Assembly: GCF_900104695.1 (NCBI RefSeq)
Contig: NZ_FNSW01000001.1
Span: 682,001 to 746,000 of the forward strand
Source: Paenibacillus sp. GP183
Lineage (GTDB): Bacteria; Bacillota; Bacilli; Paenibacillales; NBRC-103111
DNA length: 64,000 nt
Direction: 5' to 3'
Shown: positions 45,153 through 53,865 of the stretch, in pieces
Layout of the letters: each line of letters starts with the position of its first letter
How positions within the stretch are numbered: position 1 is the first letter of the stretch
Notes under the pieces: generated by a model
Told to the model about the DNA's origin: nothing
The model's database searches: none
What the model saw: the letters and a program-made list of their open reading frames with translations, nothing else
Position numbers and translations under genes: made by a program

Positions 45153-46427
45153 TTAAGCGTTGCCAACGTTGTTTAGCACTTTTTTCAATTCGGATACATA
45201 ATCAGAAATTCGTACTGTTTCACCTGTCATTCTTGAATGCTCTGCAGCAAAGACACTAAGGTGTCCCTGTACAGACTCGGCAACAGAATCCGGTTGTCTG
45301 CCCTGGGCGATTTCCTGAAGCTGTTTGACAAAATATTTCATGATCCCTTCGTCGCCACCGCTGTGTCCGCTCTCAGAGTTTTCCGGGGTTATAGATTCTT
45401 TGCGTCCATCGAATCGGGAGATTTCTATCTCATTTTTCTCAAGGTGACCTCGGATCTCGCCTTCAGTTCCCATAATTTTGAATGTTCGGGTGTTTTCATA
45501 GGACAACCCGCTTAATGTAAATGCAACAGTAACTCCATTTAAAAATTCGAAATTCACCACCTGGTGATCGGCTACATCATTATCGCAGCGGTATACACAG
45601 CGACCGTACGGCCCTTCCTGAATGGCTTTTAGCCTCGCTTCCAAGCTCGTATCCACGCTTATTGCTTTTTGTATAAATGTCGATTTTTCGTTGTAATACC
45701 ATTTAAGGGCCGAATATGGTCATTCTGCTTCTAACGCACAGCCATCCGTGCATCTTGCCGTTGAGCCCGCCGGGGCATGCTCCTCATTAAAATAAGCAAG
45801 GCCTCCAAAGCTAGACACTTTATGAACATCGCTCCCAACCAACCAATGAAGCAAATCGATATCGTGGCAGCATTTTGCCAGCAGGATCGGACTTGATTCC
45901 GCCGTATTACGCCAATTCCCCCGTACATAGCTGTGGGCGAAATGCCAGTAGCCGACATTTTCATTCCATTGAATCGTAACCGGTTTGCCAATCGCCCCGC
46001 TGCTCAAAAGTTTCTTTAACTCTCTAAAATAAGAGGTATATCTCAATACATGCCCTACTAGGAGAAGTTTCCCGGCTCTATTAGCCGCTTCTTCCAGTTG
46101 AAGAACCTCAAGTGGATTTGGAGAGATCGGTTTTTCAAGAAGAACGTGATAGCCTTGGGACAGAGCTTTCATGGCAGGCTCGAAATGCATCCGGTCTGAT
46201 GTGCAGATAATGACGGCATCGCAAAATTTCGGTTGTGCAAGCAGGTCCTCCCATGATGCAAATTGGTTGGTAACGGCAATCTGATGCTCTATAGAGAAAA
46301 TATTTCTTTTCCTTTCATCAAGGTCTGCAACAGCGACTATGTTAATCTCGCTTGGTCGATTTTTGGCATATGCGCCGTAAGCAAATCTTCCCCGGTTGCC
46401 GGCTCCAATCACTGCGGCTTTTATCAA
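45153..46427 (-). pseudogene. Gfo/Idh/MocA oxidoreductase interrupted by an in-frame TGA
   Basis: Both halves are in one frame. From the ATG at 46427 the Rossmann motif VIGAGNRGR, EKPISPNPLEV and the catalytic KCCHDIDLLHWL are present; a TGA at 45722-45720 follows RCTDGCALEAE, and translation would resume at PYSALKWYYNEK and continue to 45153. In relatives this position holds a conserved cysteine (CPYSA). A TGC or TGT to TGA change is the simplest reading. It lies just upstream of the iol promoter and is probably non-functional, unless the TGA is read through. The full length would be about 424 residues, normal for the family. Confidence 0.8.
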
Positions 46428-46444
46428 GATTATTCCTCCGTTTC

Positions 46445-47209
46445 CTATCTATCCATTTCCTGTTCGGATTCCGGCTGGACGAATCCCATTGGTTTGCCAT
46501 CTGATAAGGTTAATAACACAAACTCCATACCGGTGATCTGCTCAATCGCGGTCATAAATTTTATGGGATTGTGCACCTTTAAGCCAAAGCGAAGCAGCAT
46601 GGTTTGCTTGAGACCATACTCAGGTGTTGCCTCCTCAGGGATCATAGCTACTTTGATGATCTGAATGCCCTGGTGACCTAATGCAGAAGCAACTTTCCCT
46701 AACATACCTGGATGATCTACAACTTTGACGGTAAGTTCATGGTTCCTGCGATTGCGCATCAAATATTTTTCCCATTTGTTCAATACAAGCAGACTGATCA
46801 ACACAAGTGCTGTTGAGAAGACAGCTGCGTACAAAAAACCTGCCCCGACGCATAACCCAATCGCTGCTACTGCCCAAACCGAAGCAGCTGTGGTCAAGCC
46901 GCTGACCGCAGAGCCGTTGCGCAGAATGGCCCCTGCACCCAGAAAGCCAATACCGCTAATAACCTGAGCGGCAAGACGAGCCGGATCAATTCTTACATTG
47001 GGTTCATTGACGAATTCAGAAAAGCCATAAATCGAAAGAAGCATAATGGTTGCTGAACCGAGACATACCAAAATGTGAGTGCGAAACCCGGCTGGGTGGT
47101 TGTGCCATTCCCGTTCCATCCCTACGAAACCTCCAAATAAAACCGCCAATACCATACGGAGCAGCAATTCTCCATGGCTTATAAACCATATACTCGATAT
47201 TCCAGCCAT
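46445..47209 (-). CDS. MgtC/SapB-family membrane protein
   Basis: This 254-residue protein has about five membrane helices in the first 145 residues, with the MgtC signature LFGGFVGMEREWHNHPAGFR and ISGIGFLGAGAILRNGSAVS plus GLTTAASVW. A cytosolic ACT-like C-terminal domain (about 155-240: HELTVKVVDHPGMLGKVASA) follows. MgtC proteins affect Mg2+ homeostasis and ATP synthase. The ATG at 47209 is 1 bp beyond the PHP gene stop and has GAGGTGG upstream, so it is tightly coupled to that gene. Confidence 0.85.
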   Translation of the reverse strand: MAGISSIWFISHGELLLRMVLAVLFGGFVGMEREWHNHPAGFRTHILVCLGSATIMLLSIYGFSEFVNEPNVRIDPARLAAQVISGIGFLGAGAILRNGSAVSGLTTAASVWAVAAIGLCVGAGFLYAAVFSTALVLISLLVLNKWEKYLMRNRRNHELTVKVVDHPGMLGKVASALGHQGIQIIKVAMIPEEATPEYGLKQTMLLRFGLKVHNPIKFMTAIEQITGMEFVLLTLSDGKPMGFVQPESEQEMDR

Positions 47210-47210
47210 G

Positions 47211-48215
47211 TTAATCCACCTCTTCAAAGTAAATTGCATTCGTGAAACCAATACGTGTATGGGTGCCGCAAAATGTACCGAATAATTCCGCCCTGACCCA
47301 GCTGATACCGGCTGCATCCAGCTTATATTCGGCATGCGGTTGTTCCGATGAAAGTTCCAAGGAGGCTAACTCTCCTTTGTTGCTCATCAGCCTCATTTTC
47401 ATCAATTGATCAGGGAGGTTCCACAAACCCTCGCGAGCTGAAAAATCGATAGCAATTTGAATCACGGGTGCATGTTCAGACATGTTCCATTCCACTACAT
47501 CCCCTAATTCAGCCGTATGGCCTCCGAACGATCTTACGGACATCATGGGCAATGGACCCATCGAAATAGCCACAGCACCTCGTCTTAGCGCGTTTAATGC
47601 TGCAGACACAAGATCCTGATACCCTTCCCGGATTCCTAAATAAGTTACGGAAATGGGTTCAGTCACAGGATCAGATACATGCCAATCCCTTCCGCAGGTA
47701 GCTGCAATACGATACCCTTTGTTGAGCAAATCCGTCCACATGTCGAAGGCTCGTATATTATTCCTGCGAATGGAAGGAAACAGACCTGACCAGACCTCGA
47801 TATAATCCACCTGTTTCCAATCGGAAACCTCGAATTCCCAAAAACAGCCCGTACACATTGGACTGCCAACCCGAAAGGGATGAGCTATGCCCACTAGGCC
47901 TCCCTGTTTATGAACCGCTTCTATACCTCGGTGAATATGGAATGGGCTTAGATTTCGCCAATCTACATATTCCGTGATTCCAAGGGTGAGCATATGACCA
48001 AAAAAAGTCGTCCATTCTAACCCCGGGATTATTTCCACACCCGTATTGGCAACAACGGAATCCCTGTCCAATAATCCCGTCATTGTATTATGATCCGTTA
48101 ATGCCACACCGCAAAGTCCCAAATCTTTGGCGGCGGACGCAAGCTCGGCTAATGATTGTTTACCATCGCTGTGAAACGTATGGCAATGCAGTTCAAAGGG
48201 CAGCCAATTTGTCAC
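47211..48215 (-). CDS. PHP-domain metallohydrolase (CehA/McbA type)
   Basis: This 334-residue protein has PHP metal-binding motifs: ELHCHTFHSDGK (His-x-His), ALTDHNTM (Asp-His), a Glu in GLEWTTF, GIAHPF and GRDWHV. The C-terminal part is a beta-rich domain. Members cleave phosphate or carbamate esters. The GTG at 48215 overlaps the previous gene's TGA by 4 bp, so translation is coupled. It follows a spermidine-type transporter operon but after a strong terminator. Confidence 0.8.
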   Translation of the reverse strand: MTNWLPFELHCHTFHSDGKQSLAELASAAKDLGLCGVALTDHNTMTGLLDRDSVVANTGVEIIPGLEWTTFFGHMLTLGITEYVDWRNLSPFHIHRGIEAVHKQGGLVGIAHPFRVGSPMCTGCFWEFEVSDWKQVDYIEVWSGLFPSIRRNNIRAFDMWTDLLNKGYRIAATCGRDWHVSDPVTEPISVTYLGIREGYQDLVSAALNALRRGAVAISMGPLPMMSVRSFGGHTAELGDVVEWNMSEHAPVIQIAIDFSAREGLWNLPDQLMKMRLMSNKGELASLELSSEQPHAEYKLDAAGISWVRAELFGTFCGTHTRIGFTNAIYFEEVD

Positions 48216-48679
48216 TTTGCCTCACCGGCTTCCCATACATGCAGTTGATACCTGCACTCTTCGGATACAACGCAGTGAACATTGATCATAAGCCTTAATT
48301 GCCCTCGCGGGACAATCCCCGGGATTAAGCCAGGTGATGCCTCGTCAGCTGCTATTATCATATGCTGAACAGAATCATGACGATGCCCTGCACCACGAAA
48401 TCCATGCTCGTCATCAAATGAAAGTGTAAGCAGGTTTTGCAGCGGCAGGAAATCCATATAATGCTCCCTATAGGAACCCAGATGCTCCTGCAAAATAAAC
48501 TGGGGCAATGCTTCCAGAATAAGTGCTTCTGCCCGCGCATCGTCTTCCAGTTTCTTTGGAGAGTAGGCAAATTCCACATGCAGCTCTCGGCATTCCTGAT
48601 GCAGATGAATGGTATAAGTAATATGGCACTTTGAACAGCTTGGCGTTACAGTGCCGTTAGTCCTCAGCAATGTATTCAT
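48212..48679 (-). CDS. Hypothetical protein coupled to the PHP hydrolase
   Basis: I do not recognise a family. The 155-residue protein has no signal peptide. Features include CSKCHITYTIHLHQECRELH near the N-terminus, then FDDEHGFRGAGHRHDSVQHM and a final LRLMINVHCVVSEECRYQLH; His, Cys and Glu are frequent, which suggests metal binding. Predicted strands dominate. The ATG follows GGGGGAAG; the stop overlaps the GTG of the PHP gene. An accessory subunit or a phosphate-ester-associated beta protein would fit, as inference only. Confidence 0.65.
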   Translation of the reverse strand: MNTLLRTNGTVTPSCSKCHITYTIHLHQECRELHVEFAYSPKKLEDDARAEALILEALPQFILQEHLGSYREHYMDFLPLQNLLTLSFDDEHGFRGAGHRHDSVQHMIIAADEASPGLIPGIVPRGQLRLMINVHCVVSEECRYQLHVWEAGEAK

Positions 48680-48750
48680 AGTTCTTCCCCCGTAATACCA
48701 GGACGCCGTCCTGATTAAATTCCACTAGAGCCCAGATCCGAAGCTCTGGA

Positions 48751-48782
48751 AAAAAGCACCTTTCCCATTAGGGAAAGGTGCA
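48751..48782 (-). terminator. Strong Rho-independent terminator
   Basis: GCACCTTTCCC (48757-48767) pairs with GGGAAAGGTGC (48772-48782), with a 4-base loop and six T on the minus strand (48756-48751). It ends the PotABCD-like transporter operon. Confidence 0.88.
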
Positions 48783-48787
48783 CTCAG

Positions 48788-49636
48788 TTAAGAATGACTT
48801 GAGAGCTTATCATCTTTTATCATGGTACGAATGTAGAAATAACCCATAATGGAGCACAAGACGAACATAAAGACTGCATTGGCACTTGCCAGCTGCGTTT
48901 CCTGATAGACTGAGAAAATTTGCCGCATAGCAACTCCCAGTACTTGCGGAGAGTTCGGCCCGAGCAGATAAGGCGCTGTAAAACCGCCAATGATACCCAT
49001 GAAGATAAAGGTGACAGCGACCCACATTGTTCGATAGGAAAGCGGCAAAATGAACTTGTAAAAGATTTGGAGGCGGCTTGCTCCTACATCCTTCGCGCTT
49101 TCAATAATCGCATTGGGAATACCCGACAGAGCGGATGACAGGAGCATGGTTGTAAACGGTATATTGAACCAAAGATTAGCTAAAATAATGCCTTTATAAT
49201 CAAAAATTATTTTAGGGAAAGCTTCAGTGCCCATCAATGTCAAAATGCGAGACAACCAACCATGGTTGCCATACATATTGATGATCCCATAGGAAGCAAT
49301 GACGGAAGGGATAAACATGGGAATCATGTACATCCTTTTGATCCATTTAACTATAGTCCCTCCGCTAAATCTCATATAAACGGCGAGAGAGTATCCGATC
49401 AGAAGCACCAGAATAACAGATATGATCGTCAGCTTAAGGGTGAACATAATGTTTTGAGTCATGACCTTATCTGTAAAAAGGTAAATGTAATATTCCATGG
49501 TGTACTGACCGTCATCATTTTTAAAGCTTTCGTTAATCGCAAGAAAGATTGGAATAATAACGACAAAACATAAGATAAGGAATGAGGGGATGACAAGCAA
49601 GAGACCAAAGATCCCTTGTTTTACATTTTTGGTCAT
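48788..49636 (-). CDS. ABC transporter permease (PotB-like)
   Basis: This 282-residue membrane protein has six helices and the coupling loop ESAKDVGASRLQIFYKFILP of the spermidine/putrescine/2-aminoethylphosphonate type. It overlaps the binding-protein stop codon (ATGA at 49633-49636) and is the last gene of a four-gene operon. It pairs with the permease at 51851. Confidence 0.88.
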   Translation of the reverse strand: MTKNVKQGIFGLLLVIPSFLILCFVVIIPIFLAINESFKNDDGQYTMEYYIYLFTDKVMTQNIMFTLKLTIISVILVLLIGYSLAVYMRFSGGTIVKWIKRMYMIPMFIPSVIASYGIINMYGNHGWLSRILTLMGTEAFPKIIFDYKGIILANLWFNIPFTTMLLSSALSGIPNAIIESAKDVGASRLQIFYKFILPLSYRTMWVAVTFIFMGIIGGFTAPYLLGPNSPQVLGVAMRQIFSVYQETQLASANAVFMFVLCSIMGYFYIRTMIKDDKLSSHS

Positions 49637-50772
49637 TGTCCAGCAACATCCTTTTGCCAGCGCTTCTGAATCTCCTTGCCCAAGTCCCCAAGGCTGAATG
49701 TGCGATATCCTCCCGCTACATCTTTAAACTTGGTTTTCAATTCTTGAGGCATCTCATCCCACTTGATTCCCGGATATCCGAACATTTTTTCAACGATTAC
49801 TTTTTGTGCATCCGGTGTTAATACGAAATTAAGGAATGTCGCCACAGAATCTTGATGTTCAGAAAGCTTAGGAGCCATCAAATAGGTAGGTCCGCCTGTG
49901 AAGGAAGGATCAATTTGTGTCATTTTGATTGTATCGGGCAGGAGCTTTTTGTCTAATGCCTCTAAGGCCTGATCTGACCATGCCGGAATCATATCCACCT
50001 CTCCATTATTGAGCAGGTCAAGCGTTCCCTGGTTTTTCTTCGGATAGACGCCTTTCTGGTACATATATGGATGAAGTTCCTTTAACAGTGCAAAGCCTTT
50101 ATCCCATTGGCTCATCATGGAAGGATCTGAATTTGTAGTAGCCTCCGGCGGCAGGAAGTTATAAATAGCCGTCTGCACAAACGAGTCGCCGGAACCACCG
50201 GTAGAAGGATCATTATACGCAAATCGGCCCGGGTTTTTACGGATCCAATCATACAAATCATTTGCCGTTTTTGGAGGGGTCTTGACCTTCGCACTGTTAT
50301 AAGCCAGAATAACCGCGGAAGCACGATAAGGAATTCCTTCTCCTTTCAAATTCTTCCATTTGTTCTCATCAATTTTACTAAGGTTAGGTATCTTTTTGGT
50401 ATCAAAAGACGTCCAAAGCTCATTTTTGGTACCCTTGAGCACATCACTCAGACCTGCTTCATAAAGATCTACATCGCCGGATTTTTGATTGGCTTGTTTG
50501 GCGGCAATGATGCGGTCAAGTGTAGATGCCCCGCCTGTACCTGAGTCAATATAAACCATTTTAACCTTAATATTCGGATTTGCTTTCTCAAACATGGGAA
50601 CTAGGGTTTCCCAAAGATTTTTCACGTTAAGAGAACCTGTGAAATAAAACGAAAATTCGTCTTGCTTTTTAGACGATGCTGTCTTGGCTCCCGTAGAGCC
50701 GCAGCCTGCCAAAGCGCTTGCTATTAACATTGAAGCTAAAGCCAAACTGACGCCCTTTTTTAATCCGACCAT
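49633..50772 (-). CDS. ABC transporter substrate-binding lipoprotein (PotD/FutA-like)
   Basis: This 379-residue exported lipoprotein has a signal peptide with lipobox ALAGC at about residue 23. The mature part is a periplasmic-binding fold of the family used for polyamines, Fe3+, thiamine and 2-aminoethylphosphonate (YIDSGTGGASTLDRIIAAK, then ASAVILAYNSAKV). The ATG follows AGGAGG. It lies between the ATPase and a permease. Confidence 0.88.
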   Translation of the reverse strand: MVGLKKGVSLALASMLIASALAGCGSTGAKTASSKKQDEFSFYFTGSLNVKNLWETLVPMFEKANPNIKVKMVYIDSGTGGASTLDRIIAAKQANQKSGDVDLYEAGLSDVLKGTKNELWTSFDTKKIPNLSKIDENKWKNLKGEGIPYRASAVILAYNSAKVKTPPKTANDLYDWIRKNPGRFAYNDPSTGGSGDSFVQTAIYNFLPPEATTNSDPSMMSQWDKGFALLKELHPYMYQKGVYPKKNQGTLDLLNNGEVDMIPAWSDQALEALDKKLLPDTIKMTQIDPSFTGGPTYLMAPKLSEHQDSVATFLNFVLTPDAQKVIVEKMFGYPGIKWDEMPQELKTKFKDVAGGYRTFSLGDLGKEIQKRWQKDVAGQ

Positions 50773-50801
50773 ACATGATTCCTCCTTAAAATAGTTAATA
50801 T

Positions 50802-51821
50802 TTAGGTTGTCTTGTATGAGAGTGCTTTGGTAAATGACAATCCTGCTGATTGTCCCGGAACCAAATCTTTTACAGAGTCGCGAGGCAGAAATGCTTTTAT
50901 CAATCCGCTCTCGGTTTCAAAAGAAACCTCGGCATAATGCCCCAAAACCATTACTTGACGAATGGTCGCCGGAAGTCCGTTCTCGGGCTTCAAGGATATA
51001 TCCTCGGGCCGAACAGCGACCGTCACATCCCCCTCCAGATTCTGGGCATTCGGAAATTCCAAGTGCTTCACATAGACTTTATTGCCATCCACCCTCCCTT
51101 TGATAAAGTTCATCTTGCCAATAAATTGGGCTACGAAAAGAGAACGAGGGTGATCATAGATTTCCTGCGGCGTCGCAATTTGCTCAACCAGTCCCGAGTT
51201 CATCACCACTATTTGGTCAGAAATGGATAGCGCTTCCTCTTGATCATGCGTGACGAATACCATGGTTAAACCAGTGGCGGACTGGATATCACGCAGTTCC
51301 TCGCGCATCTCGTGGCGTAGCTTGGCATCCAGCGCCGAGAAAGGCTCATCCAGCAGCAAAACCGCTGGCTCGAGCAAGAAAGCTCTAGCTACGGCAACAC
51401 GCTGCTGCTGGCCACCGGACAGCTCACTAGGAAATTTCTTCTGAGATCCCGGAAGACGAACCAAGTCCAGCACGCGTTTAACCGCTTGTTCAATTTCATT
51501 GTTATTTTTCTTGCGGATTTTCAAGCCAAAGGCAAGGTTATTGTATACATTCATATGGGGCCAAAGGTTATAGCCTTGAAACACCATACCGGTTGGACGC
51601 TTTTCGGGCGGTAGGTTAAGGACGCTTTTGCCTTCGATCTGAATATCTCCAGAATCCGGCTCCAGAAAGCCTCCAATGCTTCGGAGCAAGGTTGTCTTGC
51701 CGCAGCCCGAGGGTCCAAGTAAAGTGACCAACTCCCCTTTTTTGACATCCAGGGATATGTTCGAAACTCCTTCTCCTGTCTTATAGCGTTTCGTGAGATT
51801 TTGAATCGATAGCTGAATCAT
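50802..51821 (-). CDS. ABC transporter ATP-binding protein (PotA-like)
   Basis: This 339-residue ATPase has Walker A GPSGCGKTT, Q-loop VFQGYNLWPH, signature LSGGQQQR and Walker B LLLDEP, followed by a TOBE domain (about 260-339). It energises import through the two permeases of this operon. The ATG at 51821 follows GGGGAGG. Because the operon carries its own ATPase, it differs from the two LplB/YtcP transporters in this window, which lack one. Confidence 0.92.
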   Translation of the reverse strand: MIQLSIQNLTKRYKTGEGVSNISLDVKKGELVTLLGPSGCGKTTLLRSIGGFLEPDSGDIQIEGKSVLNLPPEKRPTGMVFQGYNLWPHMNVYNNLAFGLKIRKKNNNEIEQAVKRVLDLVRLPGSQKKFPSELSGGQQQRVAVARAFLLEPAVLLLDEPFSALDAKLRHEMREELRDIQSATGLTMVFVTHDQEEALSISDQIVVMNSGLVEQIATPQEIYDHPRSLFVAQFIGKMNFIKGRVDGNKVYVKHLEFPNAQNLEGDVTVAVRPEDISLKPENGLPATIRQVMVLGHYAEVSFETESGLIKAFLPRDSVKDLVPGQSAGLSFTKALSYKTT

Positions 51822-51850
51822 AGGTTCCTCCCCATAGCTCAATCGCAATC

Positions 51851-52675
51851 TTATTTCATTTGGAATCCGCTCGACATCACGTCAGCAGAGACAAATCTTT
51901 GTGCAGCAAGCAGCAAAACAATCGTAGGTAAAGTCAAGATAATGGAGAAGACGGCACCTGCAGTGCTTGGGTAGTCAGATATGATGGAATACATGACAAC
52001 CGGCATTGTGCGAAAATCCGGGATCCCGACCAGATACGTGCCTTGAGCCTCATCTAAAGAGTGAAGGAATGTAAAAATGGAAGCCACCGTGATTCCCGGT
52101 AAGGCCATTGGGAATGTAATGTTCCAAAATACGCGAAAGGGGCTGGCACCTACATCTCTCGCTGACTCTTCCTGGGCTTTATGGACATTCCGGAAAGCTG
52201 CCGATGGTATCCATGTCATGAACATCAAGGTATTCACAATATGAATCAAAACAACACCCATAAATGTGTTGATTAAGCCGATTTTGTAAAACAAAACAGC
52301 AATCGATACGTACAATCCCATTTTCGGAAAAGCTTGAGTCAGCAAAAATGAAAATAAAAAGTATTTGCTGAGCGGAAACCGGATTCTGGCAAAAGCATAA
52401 GCAGCCGGTATACAAATAACGATCGATAAAGCGGTTACAATAGTAGCAATCAAAAACGAAAGACCAATCGAATGAATGACCTCTGGCTTAGAGAGTACAA
52501 ACTGCCACCAGCTAAATGACCAGGACTGCGGAAGAGCTGCAGGGTACTGCCATCTTCCTGTAAACGCTAACAACAATAGATTTAATAAAGGCCCCATAAA
52601 GAAAACGACAAATACAACAAGTATGATAAACTCGACCAGCTTGCGTTTGCCCAGCGCTTTAAAATACCATGTCAT
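51851..52675 (-). CDS. ABC transporter permease (PotC-like)
   Basis: This 274-residue permease is the first gene of the operon, with six helices and the coupling loop ESARDVGASPFRVFWNITFP. A GGGGAG site precedes the ATG at a slightly long distance. Its promoter at 52811-52838 matches the consensus, with an operator palindrome at 52785 next to it. Confidence 0.88.
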   Translation of the reverse strand: MTWYFKALGKRKLVEFIILVVFVVFFMGPLLNLLLLAFTGRWQYPAALPQSWSFSWWQFVLSKPEVIHSIGLSFLIATIVTALSIVICIPAAYAFARIRFPLSKYFLFSFLLTQAFPKMGLYVSIAVLFYKIGLINTFMGVVLIHIVNTLMFMTWIPSAAFRNVHKAQEESARDVGASPFRVFWNITFPMALPGITVASIFTFLHSLDEAQGTYLVGIPDFRTMPVVMYSIISDYPSTAGAVFSIILTLPTIVLLLAAQRFVSADVMSSGFQMK

Positions 52676-52784
52676 TTAAATCCAATCTCCCCTTTCATAC
52701 CAAGGTTCAAAGACAATTAAAGCGATTTCATATCTAAGTTGTAAACATAAACATTTAACTCTTTTGATGAATTCTAAAAAGTGA

Positions 52785-52798
52785 GTTAAGCGCTTACC
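52785..52798. promoter_or_regulatory. LacI/CcpA-type operator before the PotABCD-like operon
   Basis: GTTAAGCGCTTACC is a palindrome with central CG, located about 13 bp downstream of the -10 box, overlapping the expected transcription start. Repressor binding there would block initiation. It is related to the sites at 45004 and 53123. Confidence 0.65.
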
Positions 52799-52810
52799 TG
52801 AATAATTAAA

Positions 52811-52838
52811 ATTATAACCGATGCCCTTCAATTGTCAA
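52811..52838 (-). promoter_or_regulatory. Consensus sigma-A promoter of the PotABCD-like operon
   Basis: On the minus strand TTGACA (52838-52833), a 16-bp spacer and TATAAT (52816-52811); both hexamers are perfect. Confidence 0.85.
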
Positions 52839-52871
52839 CAAAATTTTCCAAGCGACACCAAGGAATTTCTT

Positions 52872-52930
52872 GTTCTTGGCCTTGGACAAGAACTTCCATC
52901 CATAAATTAAAAAACCGCGCATGGGCGCGG
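52872..52930 (-). repeat. Dispersed terminator/palindrome repeat, copy D
   Basis: On the minus strand the hairpin CCGCGC/GCGCGG (52915-52930) is followed by GGTTTTTTAATTTATG, then the palindrome GTTCTTG (52872-52878) / CAAGAAC (52887-52893). It matches copies A to C about 47 kb away. Confidence 0.65.
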
Positions 52931-52981
52931 GTTTCAATAGGTGTATGTTCGTAGCCATTGAGCCCTCCTCTCTTTTTTTTA

Positions 52982-53017
52982 AAACCGGATTATTAAACCG
53001 GTTTAATAATCCGGTTT
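52982..53017. promoter_or_regulatory. 36-bp perfect palindrome, probable operator
   Basis: The sequence reads identically on both strands across 52982-53017, centred on TTAAACCGGTTTAA, with AAACCGG and CCGGTTT at its ends. An A-rich rather than T-rich flank follows on the minus strand, so it does not look like a terminator. LacI-family sites often have an AACCGGTT core. Confidence 0.6.
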
Positions 53018-53122
53018 AATACGCACTCAACCTCGCCTTTCAAGTGGAGCCCTCAACCAACTATTCCGATCACGCCCCCTAAAAAAACTTAAATTAGCTA
53101 TAAGTGTTATATATATGTATTG

Positions 53123-53136
53123 TGTAAGCGCTTAAC
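53123..53136. promoter_or_regulatory. LacI/CcpA-type operator
   Basis: TGTAAGCGCTTAAC is close to the cre consensus. It is the third member of a set with 45004 and 52785. No gene starts immediately beside it, the YfiT pseudogene ending at 53263. Confidence 0.5.
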
Positions 53137-53262
53137 CTGGTCCTATAACAATTCTGTGTCGCGCATGAACAACAAGAACTTGCACCGATTGTCGAAGAAA
53201 TGATATTGACAAACTCTTATCACGGCGTGTGAAGGCAGAATCACTCCTCCGCTTCTGATTTC

Positions 53263-53790
53263 CTAATACCAGTTCTGCCGCTCGCGAAGCTTCGTTATTT
53301 GCGCGGTATGATGAAGATTGTGCCACGCAAAAAACGAAAGGGCTGCGTCCAGCGTCCAAACGCCGTTCACTGGGTGCCGGTAGGTGCGGGCGAAATCGGC
53401 CGCAGGGGTCGAGCGCAGCAGGAACACTAAACGACAGTTCAACTGCTCGATCAGCGCAAGCGATATATCGACCGGCAAAATTTTGCTGTCCGGCAGCTCC
53501 GCCCACCCCTCCTCTTCGAACGGCTTGACCATAGGCTCGATTTCTGTCAGCGCCAGCTTCGTGCGGAAATATAAGTTCATGTTGCCGTCCGCCAAATGAT
53601 GGACAACCTGCCTCACTGCTCACCCGTCCGGCCGGTAAGGCGTATCGAGCTGTCCGATCGACAGGTCGGAGACCGCCTCCGACAGCATTACGGGCGCTAA
53701 CTCTAACACCGCGATGAAATCTGCCCTTGTCACTTCGTCAAGTGAATCCCGCCATTTGAACGGACCGATGGGATAACGCAGCTCCTCCAT
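53263..53790 (-). pseudogene. YfiT-like DinB-fold hydrolase with in-frame TGA
   Basis: From the ATG at 53790 (after AAAGGAGG) the frame reads MEELRYPIGPF to QLDTPYRPDG, then a TGA at 53622-53620, and resumes in the same frame with VRQVVHHLADGNMN to the end at 53263. In YfiT-family proteins this spot is GGWTVRQVVHH, so a Trp codon (TGG) has become TGA. Metal-binding His residues (VVHH and WHNLHH) remain. It is probably a recent nonsense mutant; full length would be about 175 residues, normal for YfiT. Confidence 0.8.
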
Positions 53791-53865
53791 GGTTACAACT
53801 CCTCCTTTTGTTTGTGTTATCACCCATTATATCCCATCGCTGGACGAAAATGTAAGCGGACAATC

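Noticed and set aside
45690-45722. Selenocysteine insertion signal after the TGA of the Gfo/Idh gene
   Set aside because: Only a 4-bp stem (CCAT/ATGG) can be drawn and no guanine-rich apical loop is present; mutation is a simpler explanation.
52676-53262. Gene in the long intergenic stretch
   Set aside because: Only short frames occur; the stretch is explained by a promoter, two operators, repeat copy D and the 36-bp palindrome.
53132-53623. Minus-strand frame of 163 codons
   Set aside because: It lies in another frame over the YfiT-like pseudogene, which carries the real family similarity.
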